This document shows positions 36,836 through 48,889 of a stretch of DNA of 64,000 nucleotides, piece after piece. How positions within the stretch are numbered: position 1 is the stretch's first letter; each line of letters starts with the position of its first letter. A program made the position numbers and the translations under genes. A model generated the notes under the pieces. It ran no database searches. It was not told where the DNA came from and saw nothing but the letters and a program-made list of their open reading frames with translations. The stretch spans positions 5,965,001 to 6,029,000 of the forward strand of contig NC_060207.1 in the NCBI RefSeq assembly GCF_021130785.1, read 5' to 3'. Source of the DNA: Homalodisca vitripennis (taxonomy: Eukaryota; Arthropoda; Insecta; Hemiptera; Cicadellidae).

Positions 36836-38745
36836 ATTGCACTTATTATCAGTACCATCGACCTGTATTGTGTCTACTCTCGTCCTTATTCTGTTTGATA
36901 AGATCCTGGCACAGACAAGTTGCTCATGAAGGTGGGCATACTTAAGGTAAGCCATTACTAGTAAAGAGTAATTTACAACCCAAATAAATAGCACGTACGG
37001 ATCTTGAGGTGTGGGTGAATGTCATTAGTGAATGTTTGTTAGCTTTCAGTCATCAACAATATTTTGCTGTTTGTCTCAACGGAGTTAATTAGAAACAAAC
37101 AGTGGATAAAACTCTTAGAATCGCCTTTCTTATCTGACCCGCAAGCAAAGGAAATTTTATACCCAAGTACATTTCTTTGTTTGTTTCCCCCCATTCTAGC
37201 GCTCAGCGTTGGGGATCGGTGATTAATTATCAGAATGATTTGTCGGATTAGCTCTGGAGTGGTCAAGATGTAACGTTATATAACTGGCAATATATGATGT
37301 GCTGGTCAGTCTCCCGATGTGGGGATCTGATGATCTTTGGCCACATGCATTACGCAACGCTACGGAATGATCAGATAGATTCCTGCAAATCTATCAGTTA
37401 TAATATTGACATGAAAATGAAATGAATTTATCACATAAGAATAAGTTAGACATTGCTCCCCTTTTTTTATTTTTTTAAATTTGGTAATTTCATTATTACA
37501 TGATATAAAAGCTGTCCTGAATGACTTTTGCAAAGCATTGTGCCCCTTAAACAATGGTATCCACGGAGCATTTATGACGTGTCAATTTGGATACATCCTT
37601 GCAGGTGACGTGTTTGAAAATTCAGCGTGGAACTGAATTAAGTTAATGAATGTTAATACAATTAAGTAATGAAAATAAGTTTTATTATAAAAGTTAGAAA
37701 TAACCTCTAGTGAGACACTTCGTTTTTATTGTGAAATTTACGTTTGAGGGGTGGTACTAATGACGGAGAAATTATTTTCCATCAAACTAACTATTCTCTT
37801 AAAATAATATGATATATTATATTAGTTGGCAAACAATATATGTGAAAAATATGGCCTTGGAATGTTATAGCGAGTTATAAGATAAACCTATCCTTAAACC
37901 TTCCACAACCAACAGTTTTTAGGTTTTGTGAAACGGTAACTATTTAAATTGTATTATGAACCTTCAAATACCTAAATATAAGGTGCAATTGTAACAAACA
38001 AAGAATACGTAAACATTTTTATTTTCAATTGACGTTTTTCAACATTTAACTAATTTTTAATGTAATTCAAAATCTTTGATTAGATTTGAGGTTGATTATT
38101 GTGATTATTATTATCGGACAGTAATAATTGTCAAAGTAGAACAATTTGATACAATATAGATTCCTAAAAATAATTTTACTTTATTACGTATTTTTATACA
38201 TGATCATTGAAGGTATCAATCCACGTTAATGAGCAACATTTAATAACCCTAGTTTCTCAGTAATACATCAATAACTTGGATTTTGAATGTTATATAACAG
38301 TTAATAAATTTTGTATTATAATGTAAAAGTAACAAAGTTTAGTTTCTTGTAGCAATATGGCCTACATAATTATTAACAGATTTGTTGTTTAAATAAAATA
38401 TACATGAACGAATTAAAATTAAAAATTAAATTAAAGGTGAATATAAATTTAAGAAAAAGTCTATAAAATCCTATACACCATGAAACACTTTATTGGTTAA
38501 AAGTGAATTTAATTTAGATTTAAACAATCAAGAATTTTATTCATGTTTAATGTTTTCTGGCGAAACATTAAAAAAAAACATTCTACAGAATAAGATAAAA
38601 AATGTTCATATAGGTTCAGTTTATGCTGATTTTGATTGTCAGCGTTCATTTATAACTATAAAACAGAGTCGTTTTTAAAATATACAAAGAAGGCAGAGTT
38701 AGAAATGAGTTATTTCTAAAAGCATCTCTACATGATTCGATATTT

Positions 38746-39000
38746 CTAAGATTGGATATTATACTCAATGGGAAGATGATTCCATAATATGCAGTTAATA
38801 AAATCTTTTAGGGGACAGAACTTTGAGAGATGTCTGATAACGTATATGTTACGAGACACCTTGAAACACAAGTGATTAATATGTTCATTCAAGGTCAATT
38901 CCTTATCCAGGAATTTTCCAAAGAATTTAATATAATTGACTTCATTCATCGTTTCATAATTTAACATTATTGTTGGCCCCATGTCATCAGGAGGACGAAT
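38746..39000 (-). pseudogene. Non-LTR retrotransposon reverse transcriptase remnant
   Basis: On the minus strand the C-terminal reverse-transcriptase signature of jockey/CR1-type LINEs is readable: NEVNYIKFFGKFLDKELT, then EHINHLCFKVSRNIYVIRHL, then LWNHLPIEYNI. Intact elements have YIKFLGI.ID..L.W..HI..L..K in this position. The frame stays open for 128 codons (to 39132), but only this end of the enzyme is present, and no endonuclease, fingers or palm motif precedes it. A 5'-truncated or eroded copy. Confidence 0.7.
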
Positions 39001-39129
39001 ACAGAAAGTAATACAGAGGAACGATATTGGAGGATAGGATACAGTTTCCAAAATGAAAAAGTGGAATGAACGAGAAAAAGTGTTTACAGCTTTGAAAGTC
39101 CATTTCCCTTGGAATACTGCAGCAGACTC

Positions 39130-39320
39130 CACCCACGAGCAATGAGAACGCTATAAAGGCCGGGAGTGCCGGCGATATTTTGATTTTGGCAGCGGAGCGG
39201 GTTCGTTGCAGATGTGCACCGGCAATAAATACGGCGCGGCGATAAATTGTGGAACCGGGGACATTAAATATAAGTCGGGCTCTTTTCTGTTGTGGCAGCG
39301 GGCCTGACTACACCCGGGCT
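39130..39320. promoter_or_regulatory. Intronic CpG-rich block
   Basis: CG-dense, with GGCCGGGAGTGCCGGCG and AATAAATACGGCGCGGCGAT words. Candidate regulatory element. Confidence 0.25.
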
Positions 39321-39949
39321 TCTGTATGTCGGAGAGCAGTGGTTATGTCAATCCTCGTCCTCAGATATCGTTATAAACAAATGTGCCAATCAATCCTTCA
39401 AGTTTATTATTTACTACGATCGCAGCAGGTGTTTGCAAGATAACATCGTATCCTCAATATTAATACAAATTGACCCATTTATTAATTTATTTCTGACAGT
39501 AAAGTGCTCTTGGATTAACAGAAAAATGTAGCCTAAAAGTATAAATATAACATGAGTTAAATGCAATTAGTAATGTGTCAAATATTTAAAAAGCGATAAT
39601 AATTAATATTTTGCAAAATAAAACTCTGTTGGTTTCATTATGTAAATTACCATTTTTATGCCAATATTTGATTTTTCCATGATTTCGTTTTAACAAGTGT
39701 TTTGTTTACCGATGACAAATAAATTTTATTTTTAGTAACGAAATTATGTTATAAATCAAATATCTCACTGCCTGAAACTATAGCTCGTGTAGCCTTCACG
39801 CTGTGAAAATGTAAAATCTTTTTCTTCAGCCATTTTTATTTAGGCCTGATTAAAAAATAACTAAATTTGATTTTTTCCTCAAATATTTTGAATTCACAAT
39901 TGAATTGCACAAAATTAATGTAATTTAATTGATGTCCCACATTCCTCCC

Positions 39950-40172
39950 AGGCAAAGATACCAATGCAATTAAGCGTGTAATTAAGTAAGCGGGTGGTTT
40001 AATCACTCGTGTTGTCAGCTCGCGAGGGTCGCGCGTGTCAATCAGCGGTGAGCCAGAGCGAGTGATAATGCCAAGGACGATGTAGAGCCCCAGAGGTGCT
40101 GTAATTAAACCCGGTATTGTGCCGGTTCACACCGGGGATGACCGAGCACTCAGCGGCTAAGTGCTGCTCGGC
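39950..40172. promoter_or_regulatory. Homeodomain-site cluster before the 158-bp array
   Basis: CAATTAA near 39967, TAATTA at 39979-39984, TTTAATCA near 39999, TGTCAATCA near 40036 and TAATTA at 40102-40107 lie in a high-complexity GC-balanced stretch. LIM-homeodomain, Q50 and PBC/Meis-type sites are all represented. Candidate enhancer, possibly autoregulatory. Confidence 0.35.
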
Positions 40173-42782
40173 GCTGCCGGTGCATTAGGCACCCTACACA
40201 TACCGGCACATGATCGTGTTATTATACTAAGTGATAATCACATCGACGATACCTTCTTTTATCGCGTTTCCAGAGGATCCTCAACTCCTTCACTCTCTGC
40301 TCAAACGCCAGGTCAGGGCACACTCAGTAGGCTGCCGGTGCATTAGGCACCCTACACATACCGGCACATGATCGTGTTATTATACTAAGTGATAATCACA
40401 TCGACGATACCTTCTTTTATCGCGTTTCCAGAGGATCCTCAACTCCTTCACTCTCTGCTCAAACGTCAGGTCAGGGCACACTCAGTAGGCTGCCGGTGCA
40501 TTAGGCACCCTACACATACCGGCACTTGATCGTATTATTATACTAAGTGATAATCACATCGACGATACCTTCTTTTATCGCGTTTCCAGAGGATCCTCAA
40601 CTCCTTCACTCTCTGCTCAAACGCCAGGTCAGGGCACACTCAGTAGGCTGCCGGTGCATTAGGCACCCTACACATACCGGCACATGATCGTGTTATTATA
40701 CTAAGTGATAATCACATCGACGATACCTTCTTTTATCGCGTTTCCAGAGGATCCTCAACTCCTTCACTCTCTGCTCAAACGCCAGGTCAAGGCACACTCA
40801 GTAGGCTGCCGGTGCATTAGGCACCCTACACATACCGGCACTTGATCGTATTATTATACTAAGTGATAATCACATCGACGATACCTTCTTTTATCGCGTT
40901 TCCAGAGGATCCTCAACTCCTTCACTCTCTGCTCAAACGTCAGGTCAGGGCACACTCAGTAGGCTGCCGGTGCATTAGGCACCCTACACATACCGGCACT
41001 TGATCGTATTATTATACTAAGTGATAATCACATCGACGATACCTTCTTTTATCGCGTTTCCAGAGGATCCTCAACTCCTTCACTCTCTGCTCAAACGCCA
41101 GGTCAGGGCACACTCAGTAGGCTGCCGGTGCATTAGGCACCCTACACATACCGGCACATGATCGTGTTATTATACTAAGTGATAATCACATCGACGATAC
41201 CTTCTTTTATCGCGTTTCCAGAGGATCCTCAACTCCTTCACTCTCTGCTCAAACGCCAGGTCAAGGCACACTCAGTAGGCTGCCGGTGCATTAGGCACCC
41301 TACACATACCGGCACATGATCGTGTTATTATACTAAGTGATAATCACATCGACGATACCTTCTTTTATCGCGTTTCCAGAGGATCCTCAACTCCTTCACT
41401 CTCTGCTCAAACGCCAGGTCAAGGCACACTCAGTAGGCTGCCGGTGCATTAGGCACCCTACACATACCGGCACTTGATCGTGTTATTATACTAAGTGATA
41501 ATCACATCGACGATACCTTCTTTTATCGCGTTTCCAGAGGATCCTCAACTCCTTCACTCTCTGATCAAAACGCCAGGTCAGGGCACACTCAGTAGGCTGC
41601 CGGTGCATTAGGCACCCTACACATACCGGCACTTGATCGTATTATTATACTAAGTGATAATCACATCGACGATACCTTCTTTTATCGCGTTTCCAGAGGA
41701 TCCTCAACTCCTTCACTCTCTGCTCAAACGCCAGGTCAGGGCACACTCAGTAGGCTGCCGGTGCATTAGGCACCCTACACATACCGGCACTTGATCGTAT
41801 TATTATACTAAGTGATAATCACATCGACGATACCTTCTTTTATCGCGTTTCCAGAGGATCCTCAACTCCTTCACTCTCTGCTCAAACGTCACGTCAAGGC
41901 ACACTCAGTAGGCTGCCGGTGCATTAGGCACCCTACACATACCGGCACATGATCGTGTTATTATACTAAGTGATAATCACATCGACGATACCTTCTTTTA
42001 TCGCGTTTCCAGAGGATCCTCGACTCCTTCACTCTCTGCTCAAACGTCAGGTCAAGGCACACCCAGTAGGCTGCCCGTGCATTAGGCACCCTACACATAC
42101 CGGCACATGATCGTGTAATTATACTAAGTGATAATCACATCGACGATACCTTCTTTTATCGCGTTTCCAGAGGATCCTCGACTCCTTCACTCTCTGCTCA
42201 AACGTCAGGTCAAGGCACACCCAGTAGGCTGCCCGTGCATTAGGCACCCTACACATACCGGCACATGATCGTGTTATTATACTAAGTGATAATCACATCG
42301 ACGATACCTTCTTTTATCGCGTTTCCAGAGGATCCTCGACTCCTTCACTCTCTGCTCAAACGCCAGGTCAGGGCACACTCAGTAGGCTGCCCGTGCATTA
42401 GGCACCCTACACATACCGGCACTTGATCGTGTTATTATACTAAGTGATAATCACATCGACGATACCTTCTTTTATCGCGTTTCCAGAGGATCCTCAACTC
42501 CTTCACTCTCTGCTCAAACGCCAGGTCAAGGCACACTCAGTAGGCTGCCGGTGCATTAGGCACCCTACACATACCGGCACATGATCGTGTTATTATACTA
42601 AGTGATAATCACATCGACGATACCTTCTTTTATCGCGTTTCCAGAGGATCCTCAACTCCTTCACTCTCTGCTCAAACGCCAGGTCAGGGCACACTCAGTA
42701 GGCTGCCCGTGCTTTAGGCACCCTACACATACCGGCACATGATCGTGTTATTATACTAAGTGATAATCACATCGACGATACC
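40173..42782. repeat. 158-bp minisatellite, 16.5 copies
   Basis: Units start every 158 bp from 40173 with GCTGCCGGTGCATTAGGCAC; the ninth is 159 bp. Two main variants, ACATGATCGTGTT and ACTTGATCGTATT, alternate irregularly. Units near the right end share CTGCCCGTGC and CTCGACTCC changes, so neighbouring copies were homogenised locally. Each unit has internal symmetry: TGCCGGT...ACCGGCA arms, GGTGCATTAGGCACC and GTGATAATCAC, plus GATAA/TTATC words. Not coding. Confidence 0.98.
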
Positions 42783-43319
42783 TAATTATAGAGATCAAAT
42801 CCACTTTAAGGCTTAATCTGGCCGCCCTCGCGGCTTAAACTATAAACTAAATGATGTCATACCTCGTGTTCTTATAATAACGATGTGACCGAAATTAATA
42901 CAATCGAACACTTTAAAAAGTTCTATAAAGTTAATATTGTTATGGTGAAGAGCACCAAATATAATATTGATCGTGGTCTGTTCGTAGTCTTGTGTTTCGT
43001 GAAAAGTCTTGTTTGGTATATTTCTACATACTTAAAGGTAGAAATTAATTAGATACAATAATTAAGGTTCTCAAGGCTAGGTCTATTTATCTGCGTAGTA
43101 TTGATATAAAAACAGATTAACAAGACAAGAGATCCAAGCGCTGATTGAAACCAACAGAAAAACATTGTTGAAAGTTGCTTCCCAACCGGGTCGGTTTGAG
43201 AAGGAAATAGATAACCTGGTTTCTTCTCCTTCGACATAAAAACCTGTTGATTTAACAGGGCGAGTAACAATTCAACAGTCTCAGGATATAATCAGAAATA
43301 TTCTCCCCATTCCTGAGCT

Positions 43320-43720
43320 GAACACCGGCAGCCTTCGGGTTCACAATCAAATACCATCCATCAGCGCGTCACAGACCACTTCCAAGCCCGTGTTCCGGAA
43401 TCGACTCGGATCAAAGCCGCGCTAATTTCGAGGGCGGAAATGACACCAGGTGAGAAATTGGATTATTTTCCGAACGGTTGGCTCTCCCGTAATGAGGAAT
43501 CCGCGGCCATCACTCACGCCGGGACTTCTTGGAGAGGTATTTTCATCATTTTTCAACAATGATAATTCCAGCGTCGGGGCCGCGATGATGAATGGGGCGG
43601 TGTCGCGCGCGACGCCTGGCTGTGCTAATTGCCACGGCGTCGCGGTGCCTGATGGATCGCCGCCTCTGTGCCGGCCCGCGCCTCTGCCTCTCGCCTCGCC
43701 CTGATACGCCTAATGACTCC
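43320..43720. promoter_or_regulatory. Intronic CpG-rich block
   Basis: CG-dense, with GGTGTCGCGCGCGACGCC and TAATTGCCACGG at 43599-43637. Two overlapping forward open frames show no domain. Candidate enhancer or Polycomb-type element. Confidence 0.25.
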
Positions 43721-44799
43721 TACAGCCGCCTCCCCTCTCATTACGATATGTCCTATTTATCAAACTCTCGCTTATTACACACCTTAGCTGCAGTTTTGTT
43801 TGCCTATGATTTGTGGCCTCCATGTGTTCTCCGGTTGGCTTTGCCTTTGCGGCAGGCGAGTCCTTTGATGTACTGTTTATTTTTGTTTGTAAACGCGATC
43901 GTAAAATTAATGTAGTGAATAATTAACACGAATTTAGCTCTATGCTGAAAAAAGATTAAAAGTCGCCAGTTTGAGTAGTTTTTATCGTTGGGCGAACCTC
44001 ATATGACTATTATTTATGCGCCTACGGCGTGTCAAGATTGAGAATACAATTTGTGACTATTTATTTATTCGTATTACTCCCACTAAAATCTCCAACGAAC
44101 CTTGACCGTGTAACGATAAATTAATTTATATGAATAAAATCTAGGTGACTTATGATAAAACTCGTCTTGGAAAATGCACTTAAACTTAAAGTCATTAGTG
44201 TATAAATGACCTCTGCCGAGGTTCGGTTATGTTATCAATGCGTGTGCCTCTGCTGATACACAATCACACAATATCACATGATGGTATCACATGTGGCGTT
44301 CACTTGGTGAGCACAGGACGTGAGTACGCCGCGCCCAAACACTGACTCACCCGAGGGTTATCCTAAAGCTAAAGTTCAGCTCCGAGATTACTACTGAACC
44401 TTAGCCACACGCAGCGTGTTCGTGTTCGTGTTCGAGCTTAGAGACAGAAACCACGGGCAAGATTCTCATTGCTTGGCGTGGATCGTTACTTCGCTTCCCT
44501 CAGTATCATTGGTGTGCACAGGTCGGGATACAAGTTAAGCAAAAAACATTTTTACAATACATAAACAACAAATAAAATTTATAAGTAAAACCAGCAAAAC
44601 AGCATATAGTGTAATATATCAGGTGTAGGAAATAATAACAATGAGCTAGTAATTGCGTCCATTACCGACAGTTAAACAGCTGTAATAACTCAGTGTAGTG
44701 TGGGATAGCCCTCTGTAAAACCTCTACTCCTAGATTATTATTTTTCTCAGTAAAATAGACTTATATATCAATAGACAAGTATCAAAATATGTCACTAAA

Positions 44800-45045
44800 A
44801 TTAAACATATTTCACTATTCTTAAAATAGTTTCTTCGAATTTCCCATTCTTGAGTTATGACAGATTGAAACTTTTGTATGACCACCATTTTGAAACCTAG
44901 TATGATCGTGCTCTGAAACTTCCTTGAAAAACAGTTTCTTAGTAGACCAATTACTTTTAAACCAAGTAGTTTAACTTTATACCTTCTTTCTGTTGAAAGG
45001 TATAATTTTATTCCAAATAAACACAAACGGACAGGCAGACGTTAC
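44800..45045 (-). mobile_element. Dispersed-repeat remnant
   Basis: Read on the minus strand it begins CGTCTGCCTGTCCGTTTG, followed by TTTCAACAGAAAGAAGGTAT, AAAATGGTGGTCATACAAAA and GTCATAACTCAAGAATGG. This pattern resembles common insect interspersed-repeat tails. The 98-codon open frame through it is judged not to be a gene. Confidence 0.3.
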
Positions 45046-45936
45046 ATAAGCAATATAGGACTAAACTTTATGATGTCCTACCTTCATATAACTTATGATG
45101 TCCTAGCGTGGAAAGGCTCGGTCAGGCCGCGAACGTCGCGGAAGGTGAAATAGAGCTAAATCCATCAAACGTATCACTGAAATGGCGAAGTTTGATAAAG
45201 TAATTTATGGACACCCTGTATCTATACGTGTGTACCACCTTTCTGAACACCTTATAGTTCAAATAGTAGTCAATAGGCTGTAAACTGCATAATGGCGTAA
45301 TATTTTCAACGATTTAGCTTAATAATCCCAGTTGAACGATATCGCCTTGATTTAAGCGTTCTATAATAAAATAAAATATCACAATTGATATTGTATTATA
45401 TTAAATAATATTGTGTTATTTTTTTAACGTACTGTGTGGGTCACGATAGATGTTTGGTACTTATATGTTTGTTAATTTGTAAAGATGGATGATTTGAAAA
45501 TATAAGAATATTACATATATTTTGCCAGCTTTATGTATTAATTGTAATAAACACAAAAAACATAAAACACCACAAAACACAAAATCAACAACAAAACGCA
45601 ACATAAAAAACTTTTTGATTGTTGAAATTCTCCCCTTCAGTTGCAATATATCTGGATACGCATACAAGATAATATACACTCTGTGTTAACTCTTTTGTAT
45701 GCGTAAACTTATATTTTAAGAAATGATAGCCGAAGAAGTGTACAGATGCGAGTGTCCGCAATGTCGTTGTACCAAAATTATACACATATACGTAAATCCG
45801 TTATCCTCAGTAGTACATGGTACTCGACCTAAGTAGCAATGTGCTTCCTCAAGTGGATGCGTAGCATCCTAGAAGTTTATTACATTTTCTCGTCTGAATC
45901 AGTAAATAACGCCACCGTTCTCTGTTCTCTGTGCAG

Positions 45937-46122
45937 GTGTGGTTCCAGAACGCTCGGGCCAAGTGGCGTCGGATGATGCTGAAGCAGGAGTCCGGGGGCG
46001 GCAAAGCCGGAGACAAGTGCGGCGACGGGGGCGGCAGCTCGCTGGAGGCGGCGTACCACCTGCCCCCGCACGGCAGCCCCCAGCACTATCTCAGTCCCTC
46101 GCCGCTAGAGTGCAGCTCCTAA
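45937..46122 (+). CDS. ap: Apterous, terminal coding exon (HD residues 47-60)
   Basis: Acceptor TCTGTGCAG ends at 45936, phase 0. The exon begins VWFQNARAKWRRMM, the third homeodomain helix with Q50, N51 and R53 that contact DNA. It continues LKQE, then a Gly/Lys-rich stretch and a His/Pro/Ser tail ending SPSPLECSS before TAA at 46120-46122. The total visible protein is 294 residues. WRRMM after ARAK is the Drosophila Ap form, unlike the FRRNL of vertebrate LHX2/9. The TAA is an ordinary stop in a GC-rich exon. A longer frame in another phase (45939-46193) is a shadow. Confidence 0.97.
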   Translation: MWFQNARAKWRRMMLKQESGGGKAGDKCGDGGGSSLEAAYHLPPHGSPQHYLSPSPLECSS

Positions 46123-46885
46123 TACGTCTCAGCGTCGAGGGTGTTCGGTCCGGTCCAGTGAGGTGTAGGACTGAGCGCGTGCCAGGAGGATAGATAGTCC
46201 GCAACGTCGCTTCCAGGATTTACACATTAAACATTTCAATCCTCTCTCTGAATAGTCAACAATTTATTTACACCTCATTTAGTTGTCTTATAAATTAATT
46301 TTAGGCACGGTTTATGCCAAACAGTGTCATCCAATGTAATTTTAAAGTAATTTAATGATACATTTATAGTAAATTATTTGTATTTGAAAGGGAGAGACTC
46401 GAATAAAATAAATGTATAGTAGTAGATGTATGTAGAAGTTGAAAAAAAATCTTAGAATACGATTTGTAGTTACAATGTTAAAATCATGAATGGAAAAGTG
46501 GTTGAAGTGAACTTGTGGTTTATTAATTGTTATTTTTGATTTTTGTCATATTGCCTATAATGCCCTATTGCTGATCAATATTGCTGAAAATAAATCTCCG
46601 TGGAGAAATGAAGTACGGCGTGAGGTGTGGGACCCGAAGTGACAATGTAGTCTCCTGGCTGCAGTGTGCGGACAGCTACTGAGTCATATATCGAGTAGAC
46701 CTACCGTGTAATAAAGGGTGGTGCGGGGGCGGGTGTGGGAACTAATGAGGGCGAGTGTGCGGAAGTAAGAACACGGTGGGCGGACACTAGACTAGCGTGC
46801 TCACTCTGCACACTCACACTACCCGTAAATAATGTCACTTAGTGCGCGAATATTGCGGGCTTTGTTTATAACGTCGTGACACCAG

Positions 46886-47030
46886 AGCGGTGCACGGCCG
46901 TGGCTGTGCGGCTGGCTGCGGCGGAGGTCTAAATCACCGCTCCAGCGACTCCAGCCACTCCAGCTCGCCGGACTACCTGCCGCTGCAGCTTCCAGGATAC
47001 CTTCCGAGCTACAATGGTTTCCACCCAATA
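46886..47030 (+). other. Coding-like Ser-rich island downstream of ap stop
   Basis: A GC-rich island in AT-rich DNA opens a frame reading NHRSSDSSHSSSPDYLP then LQLPGYLPSYNG. It follows a possible acceptor (GACACCAG ending 46885). Third-position bias and Ser/Pro/Tyr content look like transcription-factor C-termini. No donor in the apterous exon would join it, and its own donor (ATG|GTTTCC) is weak. Confidence 0.25.
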
Positions 47031-47867
47031 ACGAAATCCATAAATAATAAGATTGTTTCTAAGCGATTTCAATTCGGAAAATAGGCTATTATATGAGCCT
47101 ATGTTACCGGTTCACATAATCTCGTTTAAAACCGAGCGATTCTGTTTTGTTGTTTTAGTATTCATATACATTTCACTAAATTTTCTATCGTATATATAAT
47201 TGCTATTTACGCTTTACAAAACGACTGCTTTAGTATTGATACTAGAATCGACTGCCACGAAAGAATTTGGAAGGATTTATGTTCTTGGCAATTTTGGTAA
47301 CTAATCCACTTCAACCATTTTTACATATACAAAATATAAGTTGCTTGCTAAACATTGTTTTGGACTATAATTGTATAGTTAATCATAGCCAAAGTTGTTA
47401 CTAACTTTATTTTCGTCTGCCGAAATCAAAACTGTCATCGATTGCTCGAGACACAAATTGCACCCGTTAGGGTATCCCAGGACTTCCTCCATTATTGTAA
47501 CGTGTTAGGGATTACGCTAGGATGGTGATCAAAGCAGCTTTGCTGTAGACGAGCACAAGACAAAACTGCTTCCGTAACCAAAAGTTCCAGCTTTCCACAC
47601 GGTTGGTTTGAAACTCAGCAATCGACTTCATCCACAAAGTTTTGATTTCCGCAGACGAATCTGCAGCTTTGTTGTAATCTAAAGTGGCATGTTGGCAAGT
47701 TAAACTGATTATTGTAATTTTCAGTCTTATTCCATATTTCAAAAACTGAACCCAGTAGTCTATAAGTGAAATAACGTTGGAATTGTGAGTGGTCAAACGT
47801 AATTGTAAAACTATAAATGTATCCTCTGTACACAGCAATCCTCTTTGTCTTCGTTATTAAAATGTAG

Positions 47868-48010
47868 GAATGTGACCCGGACTTGCCCGAACATCGACGA
47901 ACGTTGCCGACGACTTCCACCCACAGACGATCCTGAGTGGCCGAGAACCGACTTCACCGAGGAGACGCTCACATCGATACCGACTTCTGTACATAGATAC
48001 GGCGTAGTTT
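47868..48010 (+). other. Coding-like island with acceptor-like start
   Basis: A pyrimidine-rich CCTCTTTGTCTTCG precedes AATGTAG ending at 47867. The frame beginning at 47869 stays open for about 48 codons (RLPPTDDPEWPRTDFTEE... to VVS) before TAG. CG-rich against AT-rich flanks. It could be an alternative terminal exon, or a structured or conserved 3' UTR segment. Confidence 0.2.
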
Positions 48011-48889
48011 CGTAGAACTGATGTACACAGATTAACTTATTTATTGACCTAGAATATGTTTAGTATCCATAACGAACAGCTGAAGGCACTGATACCTTCC
48101 TCGTTCGTGTACATAACGACTACTGTAAATACCTTAACGGTTTTATTTAATTGTACGAAAGACAGCGATACTTCCTTTATAAATTTAGCTGAACAGTCCT
48201 GAGCTAGATCACAGGTAGACTAATGACAACGGTTTCATTATTCTGTGGTTAGATTATGTGGCTTTAGGCCGCCCTGCACCAGTAACGCGTTACTATGTCG
48301 AGTACACCGTTCAGTTCTAGGTGAGAGTAAATACTAATTAGTGACTTGTAAAATTCATCAAAACAGAAAACTGTATGTATAATTTTATTGTTTCATGTGA
48401 TTTTGTTGGTTTTGTTATCTTTTGTTTTTCTTTGTTTCGAACAAAGACGCAATACGGGACAACGAAGCAATCTGTGTGTTTGTTGCAAGGGAAGTATATT
48501 ATTGTACGTATTATACTGCATTGTAAAATAATAACTTATACGACGGTCGCATTGTAAATATACGTAACATTAGGCCTGTATTTGTACATTTAAAGGCAAT
48601 GTGATGTATTGTTGTGAAATTGTCCAAGGCCAAAGTAGTGTCAGAGATACGAATTACAATACAATAATACAACAGTTTAGTTGTATACAATATTAATATG
48701 GAAATATACAATGTCAAAATACATTAGTAGCCTAAACTGTAATTCATGTTGATATTGAAAATGTTGAATAAAACTCTCTGACGACAACAAGAGTAATTGT
48801 GTACATTTCCTCTATTGGTGAAACCCACACTAGTACGTTATTGTTTAGAGTACCAGCATGTAGTGGGATAATATATTAAGTTGTTTCCG

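Larger units (their letters stand above)
31775..45936 (+). other. ap: Apterous intron splitting the homeobox
   Basis: A 14,162-bp GT-AG intron, phase 0. Contents: AT-rich DNA 31775-32216; conserved-looking block 32217-32450; CpG blocks 32940-33310, 33400-33720 and 34370-34760; a GC patch 35570-35830; SINE 36764-36835; AT-rich DNA 37020-38740; LINE remnant 38746-39000; CpG block 39130-39320; homeodomain-site block 39950-40172; 158-bp array 40173-42782; CpG block 43320-43720; dispersed repeat 44800-45045. Nothing is recognised in 32451-32930, 33830-34300, 34770-35560, 35840-36760, 39330-39940, 42783-43310, 43730-44790 or 45050-45930. Confidence 0.9.
46123..48790 (+). other. ap: Probable apterous 3' UTR and downstream sequence
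   Basis: AATAAA signals lie at 46402-46407, 46589-46594, 46710-46715 and 48767-48772. The last gives a 3' UTR of about 2.65 kb. TGTAAATA Pumilio-type words occur near 48124 and 48554, and TTATTTATTG near 48037. Islands at 46886-47030 and 47868-48010 look coding (see their entries). Which poly(A) site is used cannot be told from sequence. Confidence 0.5.

Noticed and set aside
40173..42782. CRISPR array
   Set aside because: Units are contiguous with no unique spacers, 158 bp long, in a eukaryotic intron. The same applies to all other arrays here.
44730..45026. 98-codon minus-strand frame
   Set aside because: Its sequence resembles a dispersed noncoding repeat tail (CTGTCCGTTTG start), and the translation is low-complexity with no family.
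45939..46193. 84-codon frame overlapping the last ap exon
   Set aside because: Out of frame with the homeodomain; the +1 shadow of the real exon.
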